Shown here: positions 35,468-44,359 of the stretch, piece by piece | Layout of the letters: each line of letters starts with the position of its first letter | Numbering within the stretch: the first letter of the stretch is position 1 | DNA from: Pseudomonas sp. BGI-2 | Lineage (GTDB): Bacteria > Pseudomonadota > Gammaproteobacteria > Pseudomonadales > Pseudomonadaceae | Assembly: GCF_004310295.1 (NCBI RefSeq) | Contig: NZ_SISB01000048.1 | Location: 1-49,009, forward strand | DNA: 49,009 nt | Direction of reading: 5' to 3' | Program-made: the position numbers and the translations under genes | The notes under the pieces: model-generated | Seen by the model: the letters and a program-made list of their open reading frames with translations, nothing else | Databases searched by the model: none | What the model was told of the DNA's origin: nothing

Positions 35468-36127
35468 TCAAGGTTCATTGATCAACTGCCTCGACAGGGC
35501 TTTGGCCCGTTCCGGGTCGCGTTGCTCGACGGCATCAAGCAGTTCGATATGAAGGTCGAACACCTCTTGGCGTCGCGGGGTGATGTTCAGGGTCTGGCGC
35601 AAATGCGCGCCGACGATGCTGGAGAAATAGCGATACAGCTCGCTGAGTGTCGGGTTGTGCGCGGCATCCACCAGACGGCGGTGGAACACCATATCGCAGG
35701 CGATGTAGCTGTCGAGATCGCCGTGGTAGTGGCTGCCGCTGACGCCCAGCGCTTCGCGCAATGCCACCAGGTCCTCGTCAGTTCTGCGCAGGGCAGCGAG
35801 GCCGATGGCCTCGACTTCAAGGATGTGTCGGGTCTCGCGGGCCTGTTCATGGGAGCAGCGCGACAAGGCTTTCATCGTGTCCAGCGGATCGATCACCGCC
35901 CGCAAGTAACTGCCGTCTCCCTGACGAATTTCGATCAGCCCGGAAAACGCCAATACGCGCATGGCTTCGCGCACGGTGTTGCGGCTGATGCCCAACTCGG
36001 CGGACAGCTCTGGCTCGGTGGGTAAGCGTTGGCCGACCTGCCATGCGCCGTTGTTGATGCGCTGGCGCAGTTGATCCAGCGCCTGATCGACCAAGGAACG
36101 TTTAACGAGTGGAGAGATGTCTGACAT
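35468..36127 (-). CDS. FadR-type GntR family regulator
   Basis: A 219-residue transcription factor with an N-terminal winged helix-turn-helix (about residues 12-75, RLPTEPELSAELGISRNTVR, IRQGDGSYLR). A C-terminal FCD all-helical ligand domain follows (EVEAIGLAALRRTDEDLVAL, with the histidines of DMVFHRRLVDAAHNPTL and LHIELLDAVEQRD, likely metal or ligand contacts). The ATG at 36127 is chosen because it gives the family layout; ATG at 36148 is in frame. A palindrome just upstream may be its own operator. It forms an overlapping pair with the MFS transporter. Confidence 0.9.
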   Translation of the reverse strand: MSDISPLVKRSLVDQALDQLRQRINNGAWQVGQRLPTEPELSAELGISRNTVREAMRVLAFSGLIEIRQGDGSYLRAVIDPLDTMKALSRCSHEQARETRHILEVEAIGLAALRRTDEDLVALREALGVSGSHYHGDLDSYIACDMVFHRRLVDAAHNPTLSELYRYFSSIVGAHLRQTLNITPRRQEVFDLHIELLDAVEQRDPERAKALSRQLINEP

Positions 36128-36140
36128 AGGATTCGCCCTT

Positions 36141-36159
36141 TCATCCAATCATAGGATGA
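36141..36159. promoter_or_regulatory. Candidate operator of the FadR-type regulator
   Basis: TCATCC-AATCATA-GGATGA is a near-perfect inverted repeat (6-bp arms, 7-bp spacer). It sits 14 bp before the regulator's ATG. GntR/FadR proteins bind short palindromes near their own promoter, which fits autoregulation. A second palindrome CTGACATGTTAGTCAG follows at 36165-36180. Confidence 0.6.
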
Positions 36160-36227
36160 ATTTTCTGACATGTTAGTCAGCTTCCTCCGACAGGGCAACC
36201 TCTCATAGCGATACGAGCAACCATCCC

Positions 36228-36331
36228 TGTGGGAGCGGGCTTGCTCGCGAAGAGGGAGTGGTCAGCCAACACATAGGTGTCTGATACATCGCTTTCGTCG
36301 GAGCGCCGCCCGGAGCAAGCCCGCTCCCACA
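36228..36331. repeat. REP doublet with an altered right arm
   Basis: The left arm (36228-36251) is the GAGCGGGCTTGCTCGCG type. The right arm keeps GGAGCAAGCCCGCTCCCACA but the middle is replaced by TCGGAGCGCCGCCC. A very similar 14-mer is found in the element at 44.4 kb. It is the only other content, besides an intrinsic terminator, of the gap between the regulator and aapP. Confidence 0.8.
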
Positions 36332-36369
36332 GGAATCTTGGCAACACGCGCAATGAAATCGCAGGCAAA

Positions 36370-36401
36370 AATAAACCCGGAACACTGTCCGGGTTTATTT
36401 C
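36370..36401 (-). terminator. Terminator of the aapJQMP operon
   Basis: The stem AATAAACCCGG/CCGGGTTTATT closes a loop around AACACTGT and is AT-flanked. It lies 16 bp after the aapP stop on the minus strand. Confidence 0.85.
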
Positions 36402-36416
36402 ACTGCCAAGCGTCAA

Positions 36417-37181
36417 TCAATGCAGGATCTGGCTCAGGAACAGCTTCGTCCGCTCATTCTGCGGGTTATCGAAGAAGTCGTTCGGCGCAGCCTGCTCGAC
36501 GATTTCACCCTTGTCCATGAAGATCACGCGATTGGCCACGGTGCGGGCGAAGCCCATTTCGTGAGTCACGCAGAGCATGGTCATGCCGTCTTCGGCCAAG
36601 CCGATCATGGTGTCCAGAACCTCTTTCACCATCTCAGGATCGAGAGCCGAAGTCGGTTCATCGAACAGCATGATTTTCGGTTTCATGCACAAGGCACGGG
36701 CAATCGCTACACGCTGTTGCTGACCGCCGGACAGTTGCCCCGGGAATTTATGCGCCTGCTCCGGAATGCGTACGCGCTCCAGATAATGCATGGCGATTTC
36801 TTCGGCCTGGCGCTTGGGCATCTTGCGCACCCACATCGGCGCCAGCGTGCAGTTTTGCAGGATGGTCAGGTGCGGGAACAGGTTGAAGTGCTGGAACACC
36901 ATGCCGACTTCACGGCGGACCGATTCGATCTGCTTGAGGTCGTTGGTCAGTTCCACGCCATCGACCACGATGCGACCTTGCTGGTGTTCTTCCAGACGGT
37001 TGAGGCAACGAATGGTCGTCGACTTGCCGGAACCCGACGGGCCGCACAGCACGATACGCTCGCCCTGCTTGACGTTCAGGTTGATGTCTTTCAGCACGTG
37101 GAACTGGCCATACCACTTGTTCACGCCCTGCATCTGAATAATGCCTTCAGGGCTCACAGACTTTTTGATTGCTTCGCTCAT
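36417..37181 (-). CDS. aapP: General L-amino-acid ABC transporter ATPase
   Basis: A 254-residue ABC ATPase that powers import of L-amino acids with AapQ and AapM. The Walker A GPSGSGKST spans residues 47-55, the signature LSGGQQQRV follows, and Walker B with the following DEPTSALDPE is complete; the H-loop is in CVTHEMGFA. The ATG at 37181 gives MSEAIKKSVSPEG; the frame is open upstream to 37289 only by chance, inside aapM. It starts 10 bp after the aapM stop. Confidence 0.95.
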   Translation of the reverse strand: MSEAIKKSVSPEGIIQMQGVNKWYGQFHVLKDINLNVKQGERIVLCGPSGSGKSTTIRCLNRLEEHQQGRIVVDGVELTNDLKQIESVRREVGMVFQHFNLFPHLTILQNCTLAPMWVRKMPKRQAEEIAMHYLERVRIPEQAHKFPGQLSGGQQQRVAIARALCMKPKIMLFDEPTSALDPEMVKEVLDTMIGLAEDGMTMLCVTHEMGFARTVANRVIFMDKGEIVEQAAPNDFFDNPQNERTKLFLSQILH

Positions 37182-37191
37182 TACAGAACTC

Positions 37192-38289
37192 CTAACGCTT
37201 GTGGCCAGTGTCGAGCTTGCGTTCCAGATGCATGGAATAGCGCGACATACCAAAACAGAAAATCCAGAACACCAGGGCCGCGAACACATAGCCTTCAGTG
37301 GCCATGCCCAACCATTTCGGGTCGGCGGCGGCTTGTTTGACGCTGTTGAGCAGGTCGAACAGGCCGATGATGATCACCAGGCTCGTGTCCTTGAACAGCG
37401 CAATGAAGGTGTTGACGATGCCGGGGATTACCATCTTCAGGGCTTGCGGCAGAATCACCAGGCCCATGCTGCGCCAGTAACCGAGGCCCATCGCTGCAGC
37501 CGCTTCGTACTGACCTTTGGGAATCGCTTGCAGACCGCCACGCACCACTTCGGCCACGTAAGCCGACTGGAACAGGATCACGCCGATCAGCGCCCGCAGC
37601 AGTTTGTCGAAGTTCATGCCCTCTGGCAGGAACAACGGCAGCATCACCGAGGACATGAACAGCACCGTGATCAACGGCACGCCGCGCCAGAATTCGATGA
37701 AGGTCACGCAGACCACCCGAATCGCCGGCATGTTCGAACGACGGCCCAGCGCCAAAACGATACCCAGCGGCAGAGCGCCGGCAATACCGACGGTGGCGAT
37801 CACCAGGGTTAGCATCAGGCCGCCCCATTGGCTGGTCGCCACCTGGGTCAAGCCGAAAACGCCGCCATGCAACAGGCACCAGGCAATGATCGGGTACAGC
37901 ACCAGGAAGCTCAGCCCGTACACCGCTTTACGCGGGAAGCGCGAGATGAACAGCGGTGCCACGCCAATGACCGCCAGCCACACGGTCAGGTCCACGCGCC
38001 AGCGTAGATCCACCGGGTAGTAGCCGTACATGAACTGGCCGAAGCGCTGCTGGATGAACACCCAGCAGGCGCCCTCCTTAGTGCAGTCGGCCTGGCTGGT
38101 GCCGACCCAGTTGGCATCGAGGATCGCCCAACTCAGGATCGGCGGCACCACCAGGTAGATCAGATAGAACGCGAACAGGGTCAGCAGGGTGTTGAGCCAG
38201 CTGGAGAACATGTTGGCGCGCATCCACGCCACGACACCGATGCTGCGGCTCGGGGGTGGCATGTCAGGTTTGAAAGTATGAGTACTCAT
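37192..38289 (-). CDS. aapM: General L-amino-acid ABC transporter permease AapM
   Basis: A 365-residue inner-membrane permease with an N-terminal cytoplasmic tail and about eight predicted membrane helices. The coupling loop with the EAAAAMGLGYWRSMGLVILPQ motif that docks to the ATPase is seen, and VEVVRGGLQAIPKGQYEAAA is typical of the HisMQ-type family. An extra periplasmic insert of about 35 residues (GTSQADCTKEGACWVF) precedes the second helix, as is usual in AapM. ATG at 38289, 10 bp after aapQ. Confidence 0.95.
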   Translation of the reverse strand: MSTHTFKPDMPPPSRSIGVVAWMRANMFSSWLNTLLTLFAFYLIYLVVPPILSWAILDANWVGTSQADCTKEGACWVFIQQRFGQFMYGYYPVDLRWRVDLTVWLAVIGVAPLFISRFPRKAVYGLSFLVLYPIIAWCLLHGGVFGLTQVATSQWGGLMLTLVIATVGIAGALPLGIVLALGRRSNMPAIRVVCVTFIEFWRGVPLITVLFMSSVMLPLFLPEGMNFDKLLRALIGVILFQSAYVAEVVRGGLQAIPKGQYEAAAAMGLGYWRSMGLVILPQALKMVIPGIVNTFIALFKDTSLVIIIGLFDLLNSVKQAAADPKWLGMATEGYVFAALVFWIFCFGMSRYSMHLERKLDTGHKR

Positions 38290-38299
38290 GCGCTTTTCC

Positions 38300-39481
38300 T
38301 TACCGCTCGATCAGCGCAATGCGCTTGTTGTACCAGTTCATCAGCAGGGAAATGCTGATACTGATCGCCAGGTACACGCTCATGGTGATGGCAATCACCT
38401 CGATCGCCTGCCCGGTCTGGTTCAGCACCGTACCGGCAAACAACGAGACCATTTCCGGATAACCGATACCGGCTGCCAGCGAGGAGTTCTTCGCCAGGTT
38501 CAGGTATTGGCTGGTCAGCGGTGGAATGATCACGCGCAGGGCTTGCGGGATGATCACCTTGCGCAGGGTCGGACCGTTGCGCAAACCCAACGAGTGCGCC
38601 GCTTCGGTCTGGCCGTGGCTGACCGACTTGATGCCCGAACGCACGATCTCGGCGATAAACGCCGCGGTGTACACGGTCAGGGCCAGGGTCAGCGCCAGCA
38701 GTTCCGGGATCAGCACCCAGCCACCGACAAAGTTGAAGCCCTTGAGCTCCGGCATTTCCCAATGCACGGGGGCGCCGAAGATCAGCGCACACAGCACCGG
38801 GATCACCAGCAACAGCGCCAGGCCGGTCCAGAACTTGCGGAACGGAACGCCGGTGGCTTCGAAGCGTTTGTTGGCCCAGCGGCACATCAGCACGATGGCG
38901 ACGATGGCCACGACGACGCCGACCACAAACGGCCAGAAACCGTCCGCCGCCAACGCTGCGGGCATATTCAGGCCGCGGCTGCTGACGAAGAAGGTGTCGC
39001 CGAAGTTATGGCTGTTGCGTGGCCCTGGCATGGTCAGGAACACCGCGAAGTACCAGAACAGGATTTGCAGCAGCGGCGGAATGTTGCGGAAGACTTCCAC
39101 ATAAACAGTCGCCAGCTTGGCAATGATCCAGTTCTTCGACAGCCGTGACACACCGACGATGAACCCGAGGATCGTCGCCAGGATCACGCCGATGAAGGTC
39201 ACCAACAGTGTGTTGAGCAAGCCGATGACAAACACCCGGGCATAACTGTCCGATTCGGTGTAGTCGATCAGGTGTTGAGCGATGCCGAAACCGGCACTGC
39301 GCTCCAGAAAGCTGAAGCCGGAGGTAATGCCCCGGTGCTCAAGGTTGGTCTGCGTGTTATCGAACAGATACCAGCCCATCGAGACCACCGCCACAATGGT
39401 GATGATCTGAAATAGCCACGCACGCACTTTCGGATCGCTGAGGCTGAGCCTCTGCTTTGGTGCGCCGATTGAATTTTGCAT
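38300..39481 (-). CDS. aapQ: General L-amino-acid ABC transporter permease AapQ
   Basis: A 393-residue permease partner of AapM, longer than a plain HisQ because it carries an extended N-terminus and extra helices. It has the same EAA-type loop (HGQTEAAHSLGLRNGPTLRK) and an IAEIVRSGIKSV helix. The operon order J-Q-M-P matches other pseudomonads and rhizobia. A stable hairpin lies between aapJ and this gene, which likely separates expression levels of the two. Start ATG at 39481. Confidence 0.95.
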   Translation of the reverse strand: MQNSIGAPKQRLSLSDPKVRAWLFQIITIVAVVSMGWYLFDNTQTNLEHRGITSGFSFLERSAGFGIAQHLIDYTESDSYARVFVIGLLNTLLVTFIGVILATILGFIVGVSRLSKNWIIAKLATVYVEVFRNIPPLLQILFWYFAVFLTMPGPRNSHNFGDTFFVSSRGLNMPAALAADGFWPFVVGVVVAIVAIVLMCRWANKRFEATGVPFRKFWTGLALLLVIPVLCALIFGAPVHWEMPELKGFNFVGGWVLIPELLALTLALTVYTAAFIAEIVRSGIKSVSHGQTEAAHSLGLRNGPTLRKVIIPQALRVIIPPLTSQYLNLAKNSSLAAGIGYPEMVSLFAGTVLNQTGQAIEVIAITMSVYLAISISISLLMNWYNKRIALIER

Positions 39482-39511
39482 GAAGTGCCCCGCAAATAAT
39501 GGAACAGAACA

Positions 39512-39538
39512 TCACCCGGCGGTTGGCCCGCCGGGTGA
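39512..39538 (-). other. Intercistronic hairpin between aapJ and aapQ
   Basis: A perfect 11-bp stem TCACCCGGCGG/CCGCCGGGTGA with a 5-base loop lies after the aapJ stop. Binding-protein genes are often followed by such structures, which stabilise their own message and reduce read-through into the permease genes. Confidence 0.75.
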
Positions 39539-39546
39539 TAGATCCA

Positions 39547-40575
39547 TCAGCGCACTGGTGGTGCGTATTGAATGCCGCCGTTGTTCCACAGAGCGTTCAG
39601 CCCGCGGTCAATGGCCAATGGAGTGCCCTTGCCGAGGTTTTTCTCGAACACTTCACCGTAGTTACCCACTTGTTTGACGATCTGAACGACCCAGTCCTTC
39701 TTCACTTTCAGGTCTTTGCCGTATTCACCGTCAGCGCCCAGCAGACGAGCAACGTCCGGGTTCTTAGTGGCTTTGGCTTCAGCTTCAACGTTTGTCTGGG
39801 TGATGCCCATCTCTTCAGCGTTGAGCATCGCGAACAGGGTCCACTTGACGATGCTGAACCACTCTTCGTCGCCTTTACGCACGACCGGGCCCAGAGGCTC
39901 CTTGGAGATGGTTTCCGGCAGAACGACGTAGTCGGTCGGGGTCGCCAGCTTGCTGCGTTGTGCGTAGAGCTGGGATTTGTCGGAGGTCAGCACGTCGCAA
40001 CGACCGGATTCCAGCGACTTGGCGCTTTCATCGGAGGTGTCGAAAGTGATCGGGGTGTATTTCAGACCGTTACCGCGGAAGTAGTCGGAAACGTTCAGCT
40101 CAGTGGTGGTACCGGCTTGAATGCAGATGGTCGCGCCGTCGAGCTCTTTAGCGCTTTTCACACCCAGCTTGTTGTTCACCAGGAAGCCGATGCCGTCGTA
40201 GTAAGTCACGCCGGCAAACACCAGGCCCATGCCCGAATCGCGGGAGCTGGTCCAGGTAGTGTTACGCGACAGCACGTCGATTTCACCGGACTGCAGCGCG
40301 GTGAAGCGCTCTTTGGCGTTCAGCTGGCTGAATTTGACCTTGGTCGCGTCGCCGAATACGGCAGCGGCCACAGCGCGGCAGACGTCAGCATCGATACCGA
40401 TGATCTTGCCAGTGGAGTCCGGAACCGAGAAGCCCGGCAGACCGTCACTTACACCGCACTGTACGAAACCTTTCTTCTGCACTGCATCCAGGGTTGCACC
40501 CGCCTGAGCGAACCCGCTGACACCTAGTACTGCGGCTGTAGTCACGATGGCCAGGGTGGATTTCAACATCTTCAT
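39547..40575 (-). CDS. aapJ: General L-amino-acid ABC transporter, binding protein
   Basis: A 342-residue periplasmic solute-binding protein: signal peptide (about 25 residues, LGVSGFAQA-GAT), then a family-3 fold with QCGVSDGLPGFSVPDSTGKI, IDVLSRNTTWTSSRD and VVRKGDEEWFSIVKWTLFAM. Two cysteines (VQCGV, DVCRA) probably form a disulfide. It captures L-amino acids for the AapQMP importer. Start ATG at 40575, 7 bp after GGAGG. First gene of the operon. Confidence 0.95.
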   Translation of the reverse strand: MKMLKSTLAIVTTAAVLGVSGFAQAGATLDAVQKKGFVQCGVSDGLPGFSVPDSTGKIIGIDADVCRAVAAAVFGDATKVKFSQLNAKERFTALQSGEIDVLSRNTTWTSSRDSGMGLVFAGVTYYDGIGFLVNNKLGVKSAKELDGATICIQAGTTTELNVSDYFRGNGLKYTPITFDTSDESAKSLESGRCDVLTSDKSQLYAQRSKLATPTDYVVLPETISKEPLGPVVRKGDEEWFSIVKWTLFAMLNAEEMGITQTNVEAEAKATKNPDVARLLGADGEYGKDLKVKKDWVVQIVKQVGNYGEVFEKNLGKGTPLAIDRGLNALWNNGGIQYAPPVR

Positions 40576-41042
40576 TCAAACCTCCAGTTTTGCTTTTGTT
40601 GTGTCGGAGCTTGAGTCCTGTCGCACCCTTATGAGGCGTAGTCGACCCGTGTTGGCTTTTTTTGGGGTCAACCGACGTAGGACCTGCGCTATGAGTCTAG
40701 TAGGAGAAAATCCAAATCATGGACCACTCACTTCTCACCAATCGGCCGAACGGGCTGTAGCCCTTTCACGTTCGCGAAGCCCGTAGCGGCCACTGGCGAA
40801 CATCCATCACCGGATTCTTTGCTATCCCACCAACCACAATGGCCTGATAGTGTTACCGACAGGCGTGGGATTTCAGTACAGGCTTTCCTATAGCAAAGCC
40901 CGTACCAGACCGCTCGCCGAAGCCGTTCGGCGACAGGTCAATAGCAAAACTTGTAGCCTTGCGACATCTTCTTAACGGATCAACCAGACCCGCACTCACC
41001 TCTCGCACTCAATGAGAGCGCACGCACAAAATTGGAGCAGCC
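40576..41042. other. Intergenic region aapJ / estB with compact hairpins
   Basis: This 467-bp stretch has no convincing gene. It contains two hairpins close together: GGCTTT-N8-AAAGCC (40881-40900) and TCGCCGAA-GCCG-TTCGGCGA (40914-40933, 8 bp perfect), each next to a TAGCAAA-containing repeat. They could be a small RNA, a leader structure for estB or a fossil repeat. I found no clear sigma-54 or strong sigma-70 promoter for aapJ. A clear GGAG precedes the estB ATG. Confidence 0.5.
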
Positions 41043-41699
41043 ATGACCGAGCCCTTGATTCTTCAACCCGTCAAGCCCGCAGACGCCTGCGTTATATGGC
41101 TGCACGGCCTGGGCGCTGACCGCTACGACTTCCTGCCCGTGGCCGAAGCCTTGCAGGAAAGCCTGCTGACCACCCGCTTCGTTCTTCCCCAGGCACCGAC
41201 CCGCGCCGTCACCATCAACGGCGGTTACAAGATGCCGAGCTGGTACGACATATTGGCCATGAGCCCCGCGCGCGCAATCAGTCGCGAGCAGCTGGAGGCG
41301 TCGGCGCAACGAGTGTTTGATTTGATCGAAGAACAGCGATCCAGCGGAATAGACGCCTCGCGGATTTTTCTCGCAGGTTTTTCCCAAGGTGGCGCCGTCG
41401 TGTTGCACACCGCATTTCTGAAATGGCAGGGACCGCTGGGTGGCGTACTTGCCCTCTCCACGTATGCGCCGACCTTCAGTGATGAACTCGAGCTTTCCGC
41501 CAGCCAGCAGCGCATTCCCGTGCTGTCTTTACACGGCCAGTACGATGATGTCGTTCAAAACTCCATGGGCCGCACCGCCTATGAGTTTTTAAAGCAGCGT
41601 GGTGTCACCGTGACATGGCAGGAATACCCAATGGGCCACGAAGTGTTACCCGAAGAAATTCGCGACATCGGCGTCTGGCTGGCAGAGCGTTTACGCTAA
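41043..41699 (+). CDS. estB: Carboxylesterase II
   Basis: A 218-residue alpha/beta-hydrolase that hydrolyses short-chain carboxyl esters. It matches the well-studied P. fluorescens carboxylesterase in length and layout. The nucleophile Ser114 is in AGFSQGG, and the catalytic partners are Asp168 (HGQYDDVV) and His199 (YPMGHEVLP). The N-terminal oxyanion region is VIWLHGLGAD. No signal peptide is seen, so it is cytosolic. Start ATG at 41043 with GGAG 7 bases upstream. Confidence 0.95.
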   Translation: MTEPLILQPVKPADACVIWLHGLGADRYDFLPVAEALQESLLTTRFVLPQAPTRAVTINGGYKMPSWYDILAMSPARAISREQLEASAQRVFDLIEEQRSSGIDASRIFLAGFSQGGAVVLHTAFLKWQGPLGGVLALSTYAPTFSDELELSASQQRIPVLSLHGQYDDVVQNSMGRTAYEFLKQRGVTVTWQEYPMGHEVLPEEIRDIGVWLAERLR

Positions 41700-41784
41700 A
41701 AGCTACCCATTGATCCATCCCCCTACGCCGCGCCCGATTCTTGCATTACACTGGCCGGCGTATATTCCTTAACCAATCGATGAG

Positions 41785-43272
41785 ATGACCGTGCTCAAAG
41801 CACTCAAAAAAATGTTCGGTAAAAGCGAGACTGAGCAGCTCGCGCCAGTTCCCAGCGCTCCGTCTCACATCCCCAGCCACCGCACCGACGGTAATCAGCC
41901 TGGCCGGACCGCAACCGTAGCGGCACCGAAGCACGAACCGATGGCCACACCGGCCGCCCAACCTGTCGAGACTTTTACCGCCGAGCCCCCGAGCAGCGAA
42001 ACGCCGAAACCTGCAAAACCGCGTCGCGAACCGAAACCGAAAGCGCCGGTCATTCCCTGGAAACTCGAAGACTTTGCCGTCGAACCTCAGGAAGGCAAAA
42101 CCCGTTTCCACGATTTCAAACTCGCCCCGGAACTGATGCACGCCATCCAGGACCTGGGCTTCCCGTATTGCACGCCGATCCAGGCGCAAGTGCTGGGCTT
42201 CACCCTCGCGGGCAAAGACGCCATCGGTCGCGCCCAGACCGGCACCGGCAAAACCGCTGCGTTCCTGATCTCGATCATTACGCAACTGCTGGAAACCCCG
42301 CCACCCAAGGAACGCTACATGGGTGAACCGCGGGCACTGATCATCGCGCCGACCCGCGAACTGGTGGTGCAGATCGCCAAGGATGCCGCCGACCTGACCA
42401 AGTACACCGGCCTCAATGTCATGACGTTTGTCGGCGGCATGGACTTCGACAAGCAGCTCAAGCACCTCGAAGCCCGTCACTGCGACATTCTCGTGGCCAC
42501 TCCGGGCCGCCTGCTCGACTTCAACCAGCGCGGCGACGTGCACCTGGACATGGTCGAAGTCATGGTCCTGGACGAAGCCGACCGGATGCTCGACATGGGT
42601 TTCATCCCACAAGTGCGTCAGATCATTCGCCAGACTCCGCCGAAGGACGAGCGTCAGACGCTGCTGTTCTCCGCGACCTTCACCGAAGACGTGATGAACC
42701 TGGCCAAGCAATGGACCACCGACCCGTCGATCGTCGAGATCGAGTCGCAGAACGTGGCCAGCGAAAACGTCGAGCAACACATTTACGCCGTGGCCGGTGC
42801 CGACAAATACAAACTGCTCTACAACCTGGTCAACGACAACGGTTGGGAACGGGTGATGGTCTTCGCCAACCGCAAGGATGAAGTGCGACGCATCGAAGAG
42901 CGCCTGGTGCGCGACGGCGTCAACGCTGCGCAGCTGTCCGGCGATGTCCCGCAGCACAAGCGCATCAAGACCCTGGAAGGTTTCCGTGAAGGCAAGATCC
43001 GCGTGCTGGTCGCCACTGATGTGGCTGGTCGCGGCATCCACATCGACGGCATCAGCCATGTGATCAACTTCACCTTGCCGGAAGTCCCGGACGATTACGT
43101 GCACCGCATCGGTCGTACCGGTCGTGCCGGCGCGGATGGCGTGTCCATCAGCTTCGCGGGTGAAGATGACTCCTACCAGCTACCGTCTATCGAGGCGTTG
43201 CTGGGTCGGAAAATCAGCTGTGAAACACCGCCGACGCATCTACTGCGGGCGGTCGAGCGTAAGCGCCCGTAA
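41785..43272 (+). CDS. rhlB: ATP-dependent RNA helicase RhlB
   Basis: A DEAD-box RNA helicase that unwinds structured RNA as part of the degradosome. The 495-residue product has a long, low-complexity, proline/alanine- and basic-rich N-terminal extension (about residues 1-100). The helicase core follows: Q motif, ARTGTGKTA-type Walker A (QTGTGKTAAFL), PTRELV, DEAD box in MVLDEADRMLD, SAT (FSATF), and the C-terminal HRIGRTGRAG. The N-terminal extension is typical of pseudomonad RhlB. Start ATG at 41785. A terminator follows. Confidence 0.95.
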   Translation: MTVLKALKKMFGKSETEQLAPVPSAPSHIPSHRTDGNQPGRTATVAAPKHEPMATPAAQPVETFTAEPPSSETPKPAKPRREPKPKAPVIPWKLEDFAVEPQEGKTRFHDFKLAPELMHAIQDLGFPYCTPIQAQVLGFTLAGKDAIGRAQTGTGKTAAFLISIITQLLETPPPKERYMGEPRALIIAPTRELVVQIAKDAADLTKYTGLNVMTFVGGMDFDKQLKHLEARHCDILVATPGRLLDFNQRGDVHLDMVEVMVLDEADRMLDMGFIPQVRQIIRQTPPKDERQTLLFSATFTEDVMNLAKQWTTDPSIVEIESQNVASENVEQHIYAVAGADKYKLLYNLVNDNGWERVMVFANRKDEVRRIEERLVRDGVNAAQLSGDVPQHKRIKTLEGFREGKIRVLVATDVAGRGIHIDGISHVINFTLPEVPDDYVHRIGRTGRAGADGVSISFAGEDDSYQLPSIEALLGRKISCETPPTHLLRAVERKRP

Positions 43273-43286
43273 CTCGGGCCTTACTG

Positions 43287-43323
43287 AAAAGGGCGCAGCC
43301 GGAAACGGACTGCGCTTTTTTTT
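43287..43323 (+). terminator. Terminator of rhlB
   Basis: The stem GCGCAG/CTGCGC (with CCG/CGG and one bulged A) closes a GAAA loop and is followed by eight T. It lies 20 bp after the rhlB stop. Confidence 0.85.
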
Positions 43324-43333
43324 CGTCTCGATA

Positions 43334-43365
43334 TTGCTCAACAGAACCAAAAGTCCATAATGGAC
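43334..43365 (+). promoter_or_regulatory. dauB promoter with overlapping operator
   Basis: TTGCTC (43334-43339) and CATAAT (43356-43361) are spaced 16 bp. The motif AAAAGTCCATAATGGA (43349-43364), built on the palindrome GTCCAT-A-ATGGAC, covers the -10 box. This position fits a repressor site. The same motif covers the -10 of the binding-protein gene at 47.3 kb. The promoter lies 38 bp before the dauB start. Confidence 0.65.
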
Positions 43366-43398
43366 AAATTAGTTTAATTGCAGCACTCGGAGCCGACC

Positions 43399-44346
43399 AT
43401 GTCCAGTACGCCTTACGTGATCACCCAATCCCAGGCCCGCGAGCTGCTGGCACAGGTCGACGTGCCGCAGATCCTGCGCAAGCTGTTCCGTGATCTGGCC
43501 GCCGGGCAAGCAGTGCAACCGGCGCAGCAGTTGGTGGAATTCCCTCAGGGCGCTGGCGACTTCATTAACTACCTGGGCGTGCTGGCTGAGGATGGCGTCT
43601 ACGGCGTCAAGACTTCGCCTTACATCGTGCGCGAGCAAGGCGCGTTGGTAACCGCCTGGACGTTGTTGATGTCGATGCAGACCGGCCAACCGTTGCTGCT
43701 GTGCGATGCCGGTGAACTGACCACCGCACGCACGGCCGCGACCACCGCCGTCGCCGTCGATGCCCTCGCCCCGCTGAAGGCCCGGCGCCTGGCGATTATC
43801 GGCAGCGGCAAGGTCGCTCAGGCACACCTGCATTACGTTAAAGGTCTGCGTGACTGGCAGAGCATCAGCCTCTACTCGCCGAGCCTGAGCGATAAAAATC
43901 CTGAAACGCTGGCACAGCTCAAAAGCCTCGATCCACGCCTGACCATCACCGACAGTCGCGAAGCAGCGATTCAGGACGCCGACGTGATCATGCTCTGCAC
44001 TTCGTCCGCAGGGCCGGTGATCGATCCGTCAAGCTTGCGCAAACCGGCGCTGATCACCTCCATCAGCACCAACGCCCCGCGCGCCCATGAAGTACCGCCG
44101 CAGAGCCTCAATGACATGCAGGTGTTCTGCGACTATCGTCTGACCACTCCGGGCTCGGCGGGCGAAATGCTGATTGCCGGTGAGCAACATGGCTGGGACA
44201 AGAACGCGATCGTTGGCGACCTGCCCGACTTGCTCAGCGGCAAGGTGCAGCGTCCTGACTACAACCGTCACGTGTTCTTCCGCTCCATCGGCCTGGGCCT
44301 GGAAGATATCGCACTGGCCAATGCCATCTACCGCCTACAGCACTAA
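43399..44346 (+). CDS. dauB: NAD(P)H-dependent anabolic L-arginine dehydrogenase (ornithine cyclodeaminase fold)
   Basis: With DauA, DauB converts D-arginine to L-arginine: DauA oxidises D-arginine to 2-ketoarginine and DauB reductively aminates it to L-arginine. The 315-residue product has the ornithine cyclodeaminase/mu-crystallin fold, with the catalytic N-half (GVKTSPYIVREQGALVTAW, LTTARTAATTAVAVDALAPL) and the NAD(P)-binding IIGSGKVAQAHL Rossmann loop. The ATG at 43399 gives MSSTPYVITQSQ; ATG at 43378 is in frame but less likely. The order dauB-dauA-dauR matches P. aeruginosa PA3862-PA3864. Confidence 0.9.
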   Translation: MSSTPYVITQSQARELLAQVDVPQILRKLFRDLAAGQAVQPAQQLVEFPQGAGDFINYLGVLAEDGVYGVKTSPYIVREQGALVTAWTLLMSMQTGQPLLLCDAGELTTARTAATTAVAVDALAPLKARRLAIIGSGKVAQAHLHYVKGLRDWQSISLYSPSLSDKNPETLAQLKSLDPRLTITDSREAAIQDADVIMLCTSSAGPVIDPSSLRKPALITSISTNAPRAHEVPPQSLNDMQVFCDYRLTTPGSAGEMLIAGEQHGWDKNAIVGDLPDLLSGKVQRPDYNRHVFFRSIGLGLEDIALANAIYRLQH

Positions 44347-44359
44347 CACCACAAACCCT

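Noticed and set aside
40576..40720. Sigma-54 promoter for aapJ
   Set aside because: No TGGCAC-N5-TTGCA-like pair was found on the minus strand.
42428..42694. Overlapping frame inside rhlB
   Set aside because: Out-of-frame shadow of the helicase core with low-complexity serine/tryptophan-rich translation.
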